Shown here piece by piece: positions 1 through 6,089 of a stretch of 11,945 nt of DNA (within the stretch, counting starts at the first letter, position 1; each line of letters starts with the position of its first letter). Location of the stretch: NCBI GenBank assembly GCA_964648215.1, contig CAZYMF010000159.1, positions 1-11,945 of the forward strand, written 5' to 3'. Under the pieces are notes generated by a model. The model was not told the origin of the DNA. It worked only from the letters and a program-made list of their open reading frames with translations, and made no database searches. This DNA is from CAZYMF01 sp964648215 (GTDB lineage: Bacteria > Desulfobacterota > Binatia > HRBIN30 > JACQVA1). Both the position numbers and the translations under genes were made by a program.

Positions 1-60
1 CAACGCGGGCGATCAGCCGCGCGGCGCCTTGGCCGCGGCGGCTGGATCGGCATTGTTAGG
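1..60 (-). other. Integron attC-like recombination site (R' box completed outside the window)
   Basis: Read on the minus strand from 60 to 1, the site begins with GCCTAAC (R'' box) followed by AA, and ends at the window edge with GCGTTG, the start of a GTTRRRY R' box. Between them CGAT-C-CAGCCGC pairs with GCGGCTGATCG: 11 bp of stem with a single unpaired C on the R'' side. A GC-rich inner stem-loop closes it (roughly 16-35), and unpaired spacers AATGC and CCCGC separate the R and L boxes. This matches the known attC design (R box, unpaired spacer, L box with an extrahelical base, terminal hairpin). The stop codon of the 13-237 gene lies inside the site, as is common in cassettes. The last three bases of R' are not visible. 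Confidence 0.62.
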
Positions 61-237
61 CACTCTGCGACCTCGCGGCCCCTGCCTGCGTCGACGAGCA
101 TCCTCGCGCGCGGTCTCAGCCGCCTGGCGAAAGAAAGCCAGTACTTCATCCTCTGACTTGCCCGCCAGGGCCGCTGCTTGCTCGTCGCGAATCTTGCGCA
201 CCAACTCAACTGCTTTGATCGCTTGGGTCTCGGCCAT
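13..237 (-). CDS. Small antitoxin-like protein paired with the PIN toxin
   Basis: 74 residues. The N-terminal half (AVELVRKIRDEQ, then SEDEVLAFFRQAAETA) resembles small proteins often encoded beside PIN-domain nucleases, which are presumed to bind and neutralise the toxin. No classical DNA-binding fold is evident. An Arg-rich stretch (residues about 48-57) precedes a low-complexity tail. The tail from residue 59 on (PNNADPAAAAKAPRG) is encoded by the attC-like site, so it is probably a by-product of cassette structure. The ATG at 237 has a strong ribosome binding site, AGGAGG nine bases upstream, lying inside the end of the PIN gene; the two genes overlap by 32 bp. The toxin-first order is the reverse of canonical vapBC. 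Antitoxin function is inferred from size, overlap and partner. Confidence 0.7.
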   Translation of the reverse strand: MAETQAIKAVELVRKIRDEQAAALAGKSEDEVLAFFRQAAETAREDARRRRQGPRGRRVPNNADPAAAAKAPRG

Positions 238-691
238 GGATGGTTACCTCCTGCGGCGAGTAGATCGTAAGGGCTCGGTATCCCTGCTCGATGTTCACGG
301 CATTGAACAGCCGGATCTTATCGAGCCGCACGATATGGCGAAAGTTCCAGCTGACGAGAACGTCGACGTCTGCGATGGTCGCCACGGCAATGTGGAGCAT
401 GTCGTTCTCGAAGCGGCTCCCCAGCACCCCGCGAGCCTGATAGCTTGCCCGCAACGTCAGCGCTTCGTGGGTCACGGGTAGGACCTCCGCACCCAGGTCC
501 AGGACTTCGGCGTAGAGATCGCGAACCGGATCCGGCGCGGGGAGTATCTCGGCGGCAGTGACCTCCGATAGCACAGGGTGAAACTGCCGCTGGCGAAAAT
601 CCTCCATGAGCCCGGTTGACCACCGCTCGAACTCGGCATCGAAGCATCCCCCCAGTACCGAGGTGTCCACGTAAACTCGCAGGACTTTCAT
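206..691 (-). CDS. PIN-domain ribonuclease, VapC-like toxin
   Basis: 161 residues, the usual PIN-domain length. The N-terminal VYVDTSVLGG motif carries the first catalytic Asp (D9). A SEVTAAEIL segment supplies E48 (or E43). The NDMLHIAVA motif gives D97, and VSWNFRHIV (N116) closes the acidic pocket, so all four expected metal-site positions are present. PIN toxins cut RNA with Mg2+ or Mn2+ and are held inactive by a cognate antitoxin, here probably the overlapping downstream gene. GGAG sits just before the ATG. The start lies 31 bases after a GTTAGGC box that is the exact complement of the GCCTAAC at the end of the module, so the gene pair appears to be the payload of one integron cassette. 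The RNA target cannot be predicted. Confidence 0.9.
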   Translation of the reverse strand: MKVLRVYVDTSVLGGCFDAEFERWSTGLMEDFRQRQFHPVLSEVTAAEILPAPDPVRDLYAEVLDLGAEVLPVTHEALTLRASYQARGVLGSRFENDMLHIAVATIADVDVLVSWNFRHIVRLDKIRLFNAVNIEQGYRALTIYSPQEVTIHGRDPSDQSS

Positions 692-722
692 GCGCTCCAG
701 TGTACCCGGGTCGATTCCACAA

Positions 723-729
723 GCCTAAC
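723..729 (-). other. Cassette 5' junction (GTTAGGC core box)
   Basis: Minus-strand GTTAGGC, preceded by TTCAAA, is a perfect GTTRRRY core site 31 bases upstream of the PIN gene ATG. It is complementary over 7 of 7 bases to the R'' box at 54-60, as expected when both boxes belong to one cassette. No L box capable of pairing with the sequence before it was found, so this is not a complete attC. It is either an attI-like site or a secondary target where a cassette inserted. A chance heptamer cannot be ruled out for this box alone. Confidence 0.5.
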
Positions 730-998
730 TTTGAATTGAGCGTATCAACGAAACCGGCAATCCGCGCCAGATCTCGCGGGTCAACGCATCTGCCTCCATG
801 GCCGCCTCATAGACCGGAACCTGGCGCGTATTCAAGAAGCTGGGGTTCTTCTGTGGACGTGAAGTCGAGCGGTGTTGAGCCGTTGCGCCTGGCGGGTCAA
901 AACCTCAACCGCAAGGCCGCCACCAGAACTGGTCGGCCGGAGAATCATCGACGCCGCGCCCACCGCGGTTCAGCGCGTATCCCGAACCGACCGCGCCT
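730..998 (-). other. Gene-poor gap with a possible truncated ORF
   Basis: No complete gene was found between the cassette junction and the reductase stop. On the minus strand an open frame runs from after a TGA at 905-907 to a TAG at 725-727, about 59 codons with no upstream ATG. Its last part is protein-like (VYEAAMEADALTREIWRGLP, then VSLIRSIQS), with mostly G or C at third positions until the end. The terminating TAG lies within the GTTAGGC junction box, as if the frame continued before the cassette arrived. There is a faint look of four-helix-bundle (S23/IVP-type) proteins, but too little to name it. A 6-bp stem (966-971 with 984-989) follows the reductase stop without a T-run. Confidence 0.25.
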
Positions 999-3131
999 TC
1001 AGATGGTACGCGCGACCCGCGCCGCATCCAGGATGGCGCCTTCGATATAGCCGACGCCCTGGCAGTCGCCGAGCAGATGCAACTCGACACCTTGCCCGCC
1101 GAGAGCGTCGGCGAGGCTGCGGTTCTCCACCACGCCGGTGGCGATGATGACGTGATCGGCCGCGGCGAGCTGCCGCTCGCCGTAGCGGCGGTAGGCGACG
1201 CCGGCACCGGTGATCTCCTCCACCGCGGCATCGGTCAGTAGCTGCACACCGTGCTCGCGTAGCGTATAGAGGATGCGCCAGCGCCGCGGCAGCGCCATCT
1301 CGGTGGCCAGCACGGGCGACTCCTCGAGCACGGTCACCTCGCGGCCGCGCTCGGCCAGGAACTCGGCGAGCTCGACGCCGACCAGGCCGCCGCCGACGAC
1401 GGCGACGCGCTTTCCGAGCGGCATCCAGTGCCGCGTCAGCTCGCGGGTGAGCGCGATGCGGTCGGCGATGCCCAGCAGGTTGCCCATCTTGAGCATGGCG
1501 CGCTGCCGCAACGTGAGCTTCTCGGCGGCAACGCTGGCATCGCTGCCGGTCAGGAGGCTGCGCAGGTCGTCGCCGCTCAGCACGTTGGCGCGGTCGACTC
1601 CGGGGATCGGCGGGGCCGTGCGGCGCGCGCCCACGGCAACGAGGATCACCTGTGCCTGGAGCTGTTGGGCGAGCGCCGGCGTGACCTCTTGACCCAGCCG
1701 CACGTCGATCGGCAGGGCGCGGATCTGCGTTTCGAGATACTCGACCAGCTTGCCGTTGGCTTCGTACACCAGCGACGAGAACAACGCCGTGCCGCCGAGC
1801 CGCTCGCTCTTCTCGCACAGCGTGACCTGATGCCCGCGCAGCGCGGCGACGCGGGCCGCCTCCATCCCCGCAGGACCGCCGCCGGCGACGAGCACGCGTT
1901 TGGCCTCGGTTGCGGGGACGATCTCGAACTCGGCCTCGCGGCCCGTGGCCGGGTTCACCGCACACGAGACGCGCCGGTTGACGAAGATGTTGCCGACGCA
2001 GCGATAGCAGTAGATGCAGGGGCGGACGTGTTCCCTGCGCCCGGCGGCGAGCTTGCCGGGCAACTCCGGATCGGCCAGCAGCTTGCGGCCCATGGCGACG
2101 AAGTCGGCTTTGCCCGCCGCGATCAGTTCCTCCGCGTCCTCCGGCTCGATGCGTCCGACGGCAATCACCGGGATGCCGACGCGGCGCTTGATCTCCTCGG
2201 CGAGCGCCACGTAGCCGCAGCGCTCGTGCACCAGGGGCGCGTCGGTGAAGGCGACGCCGGAGACCGGGTCGGCGTAGGCGCTGACGTGGATGGCGTCGGC
2301 TCCCGCGGCTTCGGCCAGCTCCGCCGTGCGCCGGGCGTCTTCCTCCGTGATTCCATTCGGGATGCGGAACTCCTTCGCATCGAGGCGGCACCACACCGGA
2401 AAGTCCCGACCCACCCGTTGCTTCACGGCCGCGATCACTTCGACGAGGAGCCGCGCCCGGTTCTCCAGCGGTCCGCCGTACTCGTCGCTGCGATGGTTGC
2501 TGGCGGGCGAGAGGAACTCGGAGATCAGGTAGCCGTGCGCGCCGTGGATCTCGACCGCGTCGAAGCCGGCGCGCCGCGCGCGATCGGTGGCGTCGGCGAA
2601 CATCGCGATCAGCGCGCGGATGTCGTCCGCGGTCATCTCGTGGAAGTGCATGCCCGCGCCCGGCTGGGCGAGATGGCCGATGACTCCCTGGATTTCCTCG
2701 GGCGTCAATTCGTTCAAGAGGTCGCCGCCGGAGATGGTGGGGACCGACGGCACCCACATCGGACGCCCGACAGCCATGTCTTGCGTCGCCACCTTGCCGG
2801 AGTGCTGCAGTTGGATGGCGATCTTGGCGCCGTGCGCGTGCGCCCGCGTCGTCAGGGTCTGCAGCCCGGGCAGGAAGACGTCGTCGGAGATCGCCACCTG
2901 ATTCGGGATGCAGGCGCCCGCCGGAAAGGCGACCGCGCCGACACCGACGATGATCAGGCCGACGCCGCCGCGGGCGCGCGCCTCGTAGTAGCGCGCGAGG
3001 CGCTCGCCGACGTAGCCGTTTTCCTCGGCCAGGTTCGAGCCCATCGGGGTCATGCAGATGCGGTTACGGATCTCGACGGCCCCGATACGGCCGGGTGCGA
3101 GGAGGTGCTTGAAAGGCCCGTCGTTGTGCAT
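999..3131 (-). CDS. Old Yellow Enzyme-type FMN/4Fe-4S/FAD NAD(P)H oxidoreductase (2,4-dienoyl-CoA reductase-like)
   Basis: 710 residues from the ATG at 3131. Domains in order: an FMN TIM barrel (about 5-360) with QLQHSG at 107-112 and HGAHGYLISEFLSP at 196-209; a 4Fe-4S cluster motif C372-x2-C375-x2-C378-x11-C390; then FAD and NAD(P) folds with GGGPAG (417-422) and GGGLVG (580-585). This is the architecture of FadH, trimethylamine dehydrogenase and bile-acid BaiCD/BaiH enzymes, which reduce conjugated enoates or enones or oxidise amines, passing electrons NAD(P)H-FAD-FeS-FMN. It is about 40 residues longer than FadH because of an extra segment near 141-175. The ATG at 3131 has GGAG 11 bases upstream; a GTG at 3143 would add four residues and lacks a good site. 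It is the last gene of the leftward operon. An enone or dienoyl substrate is inferred. Confidence 0.93.
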   Translation of the reverse strand: MHNDGPFKHLLAPGRIGAVEIRNRICMTPMGSNLAEENGYVGERLARYYEARARGGVGLIIVGVGAVAFPAGACIPNQVAISDDVFLPGLQTLTTRAHAHGAKIAIQLQHSGKVATQDMAVGRPMWVPSVPTISGGDLLNELTPEEIQGVIGHLAQPGAGMHFHEMTADDIRALIAMFADATDRARRAGFDAVEIHGAHGYLISEFLSPASNHRSDEYGGPLENRARLLVEVIAAVKQRVGRDFPVWCRLDAKEFRIPNGITEEDARRTAELAEAAGADAIHVSAYADPVSGVAFTDAPLVHERCGYVALAEEIKRRVGIPVIAVGRIEPEDAEELIAAGKADFVAMGRKLLADPELPGKLAAGRREHVRPCIYCYRCVGNIFVNRRVSCAVNPATGREAEFEIVPATEAKRVLVAGGGPAGMEAARVAALRGHQVTLCEKSERLGGTALFSSLVYEANGKLVEYLETQIRALPIDVRLGQEVTPALAQQLQAQVILVAVGARRTAPPIPGVDRANVLSGDDLRSLLTGSDASVAAEKLTLRQRAMLKMGNLLGIADRIALTRELTRHWMPLGKRVAVVGGGLVGVELAEFLAERGREVTVLEESPVLATEMALPRRWRILYTLREHGVQLLTDAAVEEITGAGVAYRRYGERQLAAADHVIIATGVVENRSLADALGGQGVELHLLGDCQGVGYIEGAILDAARVARTI

Positions 3132-3162
3132 CGCCGGTCTCACTCCGCGTCGCGCGCCGGGT

Positions 3163-3570
3163 TCAGGCGCTCAGGCTGGCCATCATCTTCTCGAACTCCC
3201 AGAAGGCGCGCAGGGAGACGAGCTTGCCCGCGGCGTTGACCTTGTAGACGAACACGCCTTCGGCCAGCGCGCGCATTCCGTTCGGCAGCGTGGTGGTGAT
3301 GACGCCGACATTGGCGACCTCGTTGCCGCAGGCGTAGGAGTGGTGGATGTCGAAGGCGATCTGATTCACCGCGATGTGCTGGTCCCAGAAGGCGCCGATG
3401 GCGACTTTCCCCACGTGTCCCTTGCCCTCGGGGTCGAGCGGCGACGTGCCCACCGGATCTTCGATGATCGCGTCGTCGGCAAACAGCTCGAGCCATGCCG
3501 CCTTCGTCTTGGCCTGCACCGCCTGCATGGAACGCTGCGACGCCAGCCGCGCCGGATGTTCTTCACTCAT
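3163..3570 (-). CDS. SnoaL/NTF2-like (ketosteroid-isomerase fold) protein
   Basis: 135 residues, the usual size of the cone-shaped alpha+beta barrel family that includes ketosteroid isomerase, SnoaL cyclases and limonene epoxide hydrolase. Family features: an N-terminal helix with AWLELFADDAIIEDPVG (25-41), the central HVGKVAIGAFWDQHI (52-66), and the strand-rich end EGVFVYKVNAAGKLVSLRAF. The acidic cluster D32, D33, E37, D38 lies where many members hold pocket acids, but no catalytic set can be assigned. It lies 28 bases after tetR and 31 bases before the reductase ATG, so it is co-transcribed with both. An AGGTG site precedes the ATG. Inferred role: binding, isomerising or hydrating the lipid-like substrate of the neighbouring flavoenzymes. 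No signal peptide is visible, so it is cytoplasmic. Confidence 0.85.
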   Translation of the reverse strand: MSEEHPARLASQRSMQAVQAKTKAAWLELFADDAIIEDPVGTSPLDPEGKGHVGKVAIGAFWDQHIAVNQIAFDIHHSYACGNEVANVGVITTTLPNGMRALAEGVFVYKVNAAGKLVSLRAFWEFEKMMASLSA

Positions 3571-3598
3571 GCTTCACCTCCCACCGCCCCCGAATATC

Positions 3599-4276
3599 CT
3601 ACCGGCTCCGAGAACGTCTACCCTTTCCGACGCTGAACGCTTGCAGCAGGGCGCTCACGCCGCGCGTCGAGGCGCGTACCGCTTCCTCCCTGGAGAGCGC
3701 GCCGTTGTACCACAGCTCCAGGACGGCCCGGCCGGCGGCGACGATCATGCGGGCCACGATCGCGGCCTCGCGCTCGCTCACGCCGATGGTCTCGGCAATG
3801 CGCGCGCGCCACGGCGCGACGATGCGTTCCTGCAGCGCCTGCCCGTGCCGCGCCAGCTTGCGGTCCGGGCCTTTCGAATCCAGCAGCTGCCAGGGACCGG
3901 CGCCCTTGGCTTCGATCGTGTCGCACACGGCTTCGACGAAGACGCGGGTCACCTCTTCGAGGTTGCCGGGGATGCTGTTCGCCGCCCCGCGCCCGAAGCG
4001 CTGCGTAATGTCGTCGGCGTAGTCCTCCAGGACCGCCATGATCAACGCCTGCCGGGTCGGGAAGAACCGGTACATCAGCTGCCGGGTGACACCGGCGGCC
4101 GCGGCCACCTCGGCAAATTGCACGCGGTCGACCCCGTGCTTCGTCATCAGATCGGCGGCGGCGCGCAGCAACTGGCGCCGCCGTTCATCGGGCGATAGCC
4201 GCGTGCGCCCGGCGCGCCGCGCCGCCGCGCGCGGCCGTGCTCGCGCGCTCTTCCCGGTTGACACCATGTCGCCCAT
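3599..4276 (-). CDS. TetR-family transcriptional regulator of the divergent redox cluster
   Basis: 225 residues. A basic N-terminal tail (1-28) is followed by the TetR DNA-binding domain: first helix RRRQLLRAAADLMTKHG (32-48), then the helix-turn-helix FAEVAAAAGVTRQLMYRFF (54-72). The C-terminal helical domain (about 90-215) should bind the inducer and dimerise. Family members are usually repressors released by a small hydrophobic ligand. The start codon falls inside an imperfect 27-bp palindrome, pointing to autorepression. No Shine-Dalgarno precedes the ATG at 4276; the in-frame ATG at 4267 is an alternative start. A TAAAAT -10-like box (4278-4283, minus strand) sits so close to the ATG that a leaderless or nearly leaderless message is possible. 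It is first in the tetR-SnoaL-reductase run and divergent from the three flavoprotein genes. Confidence 0.92.
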   Translation of the reverse strand: MGDMVSTGKSARARPRAAARRAGRTRLSPDERRRQLLRAAADLMTKHGVDRVQFAEVAAAAGVTRQLMYRFFPTRQALIMAVLEDYADDITQRFGRGAANSIPGNLEEVTRVFVEAVCDTIEAKGAGPWQLLDSKGPDRKLARHGQALQERIVAPWRARIAETIGVSEREAAIVARMIVAAGRAVLELWYNGALSREEAVRASTRGVSALLQAFSVGKGRRSRSR

Positions 4277-4300
4277 TATTTTACAACCTGTAACATATTG
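4274..4300. promoter_or_regulatory. Probable TetR operator in the divergent promoter region
   Basis: TTACA-ACC-TGTAA (4281-4293) is a perfect 5-bp-arm palindrome. Extending to 27 bp, 10 of 12 arm positions are complementary. It is an AT-rich island in GC-rich surroundings, in the 70-bp gap between divergent starts at 4276 and 4347, and covers the tetR ATG and its possible -10 box. A TAACAT -10-like hexamer (4291-4296) faces the rightward genes, without a convincing -35. A repressor dimer here could block both promoters. Position and symmetry are seen; binding by the adjacent TetR protein is inferred. Confidence 0.6.
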
Positions 4301-4346
4301 CCCTCGCCCGCTTCAATCGGCGCGGAGGCGCTCGAGGACCACGCGC

Positions 4347-6089
4347 ATGAGAGACTACGACGTCATCGTCATCGGCGGCGGCATCAACGGCTTGACCACC
4401 GCCGCCTATATGGCCAAGGCCGGCTTGTCGGTCGCGGTTTTCGAGGCGCGCGGGCAATGCGGCGCGCACTGCGACACGATCGAGCTGGGAACCCCCGGAT
4501 TTCTGCACAACACGCACGCGGCCTGGTTGGTGCCGGCGATGAGCCCGGTGATGGCGGACCTCGACCTCGAGGGCTTCGGGCTCGACCTCTGCGGCACCGA
4601 CGTTCTGTTCGCCAAGATCTTCCGCAACGGCAAGAACGTCGTGCAGGCGTTGGATCAGTCGCTGACGCAGGCGAGTGTCGCGCGCATCTCGCCGCGGGAT
4701 GGCGAGGTGCAGGCGAAGATCAGCGTCTACCTCGCCGAGCATGCCATGGAGGTGCTCGAACTCAGCCAGCGCATGCTGTTCGGCGCGCCCGATGCGCACC
4801 TGCTCGATCGCCAGGCTTCGTTCCAGGACGGCTTGCTGAAATACCTCGGCGTTCCGCTCACGGGCGACGACCTGCAGCGGATGAACGGCTTCGAGGTGTT
4901 CGAGGTGCTCTACGAGTCCGAGGAGGTGCGCAGCACGCCGGCCGCGTTGGGCGAGTTCACCGGGCAGTGGCCGCTGCACCGCCGGGTCGGCGCCATGGCG
5001 TTGAACCTGTGCGGCATGTCGCCGATGCCGGTGCACACGGCGCGCGGCGGGTCGCACGCGCTCACCCACGCGCTGGTGAAATGCCTGGTCGCGCACGGCG
5101 GCGACATCTGGACCACCTGCCCCGTCGCCAAGATCCTGGTCGAAGACGGCCGCGCCGCCGGCATCAAGCTGTCTCCGGACGCGGTGTTTCCGAACGAGGT
5201 CATTCGGGCGCGCGCCGTCATCTCCAACGTGACGCTCGTCCCCACCTTCCTGCAGATGGTCGGCGAAGAGGTCATCGGCGCGGAGCGCACCCGGCTGATC
5301 AAAGGCTTCAACTACGACGATCCGCAGCTCCTCGCCGTCTACTATGCGCTCAAGGGCGATCCCGAGTTCGCCTCCGCGGCCTATGATCCCGAGGTGCAGC
5401 GGTCGTGGGTCGGCTACGTCGGCGGCGAGTCGCTGGACGAGATGAATTCCGGCCAGACGCAGCTCATCTCCGGCATCATTCCCGACGACGTCATGGCCGG
5501 CTGGTTCCTCCCCACGCGCGCCGACCCCTCGCAGGCGCCGCCCGGCTGCCACACGGCCCTGGTCTGGGTCAGCGTGCCGCCGTGCCCGCGGCGCTGGCGC
5601 GGCCGGCGGCTCGACGGCTGGGATGCCTGGCGGGAGTTGGCGGAACCGCTCGCCGATGCGGTCACCGATCGCTTCGAGGAGTACGCCCCGGGCTTCAAGG
5701 ACCTGATCCTCGAACGTCACATCAACACGCCCCTGGACCAGGAGAACAGCAACCCGTCCGCGATCCGCGGCAACATGATCGGCGGCAGCGCCATTCCCGA
5801 GCAGTACGCGCAGAACCGCCCGCTGCCGGGGATCATCACGCGCGGCGCGGCGCGCAGCTTCATCCCGGGGTTGTATCTGTCGAACTCCATCCATCCGTAC
5901 GGCGCCACGCACCTGGCCACCGGCTACATCGCCGCAACCGAGGTCGCCGAGGATCTCGGCTGCCGCGACGCCGAGTGGTGGCGGGCGCAGCCGCTCATGT
6001 GGTTCTTGGAAAACATGGGCCGCTTGCCGATGAATGCCGGCGTGCCCGCGAAGTGGCAGCGCGACGGCGCCGGGCGGACGTCATCATGA
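4347..6089 (+). CDS. Phytoene desaturase-like FAD oxidoreductase (CrtI/CrtO/PYROXD2 superfamily), first copy
   Basis: 580 residues. The N-terminal Rossmann motif DVIVIGGGINGLTTAAYMAK (5-24), ending in the acidic residue E33 (FEAR), binds FAD ADP. The C-terminal FAD-closing segment GLYLSNSIHPYGATHLATGY (508-527) lies where carotenoid desaturases have their second FAD motif. This superfamily performs desaturation, isomerisation or ketolation of long polyenes and related lipids. The length is nearer to CrtO/PYROXD2-type proteins than to typical CrtI (about 490-510). A 42-residue tail rich in Trp follows the FAD motif. The ATG at 4347 has GAGG nine bases upstream; an open frame extends further left but overlaps tetR and lacks family residues. 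The stop overlaps the next start (ATGA), indicating translational coupling. The substrate is unknown, and carotenoid chemistry is not demonstrated. Confidence 0.9.
   Translation: MRDYDVIVIGGGINGLTTAAYMAKAGLSVAVFEARGQCGAHCDTIELGTPGFLHNTHAAWLVPAMSPVMADLDLEGFGLDLCGTDVLFAKIFRNGKNVVQALDQSLTQASVARISPRDGEVQAKISVYLAEHAMEVLELSQRMLFGAPDAHLLDRQASFQDGLLKYLGVPLTGDDLQRMNGFEVFEVLYESEEVRSTPAALGEFTGQWPLHRRVGAMALNLCGMSPMPVHTARGGSHALTHALVKCLVAHGGDIWTTCPVAKILVEDGRAAGIKLSPDAVFPNEVIRARAVISNVTLVPTFLQMVGEEVIGAERTRLIKGFNYDDPQLLAVYYALKGDPEFASAAYDPEVQRSWVGYVGGESLDEMNSGQTQLISGIIPDDVMAGWFLPTRADPSQAPPGCHTALVWVSVPPCPRRWRGRRLDGWDAWRELAEPLADAVTDRFEEYAPGFKDLILERHINTPLDQENSNPSAIRGNMIGGSAIPEQYAQNRPLPGIITRGAARSFIPGLYLSNSIHPYGATHLATGYIAATEVAEDLGCRDAEWWRAQPLMWFLENMGRLPMNAGVPAKWQRDGAGRTSS

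Noticed and set aside
712..734. Resemblance of CAAAGTTAGGC to the end of the class 1 integron attI site
   Set aside because: Eleven bases are shared, seven of them the general core. No integrase gene or promoter lies on the right-hand side where intI would be expected, so attI is not claimed.
966..989. CGGTTC/GAACCG stem after the reductase stop as a terminator
   Set aside because: Only six pairs, a 12-base loop and no T-run; too weak to annotate separately.
1428..3239. Long rightward open frame antisense to the OYE-type reductase
   Set aside because: GC-rich DNA gives long antisense frames. The translation is Arg/Ala/Gly/Asp-rich without family motifs, whereas the leftward frame carries all cofactor motifs.
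4038..4346. Upstream extension of the first desaturase-like gene
   Set aside because: The extra 103 codons run antisense through tetR and encode Arg-rich sequence. The ATG at 4347 has a proper ribosome binding site and begins right at the FAD fold.
4281..5912. Long leftward open frame antisense to the first desaturase-like gene
   Set aside because: No motif, low-complexity composition, and it lies opposite a gene with clear FAD motifs. The similar leftward frames at 5924-7657 and 7441-8601 were rejected for the same reason.
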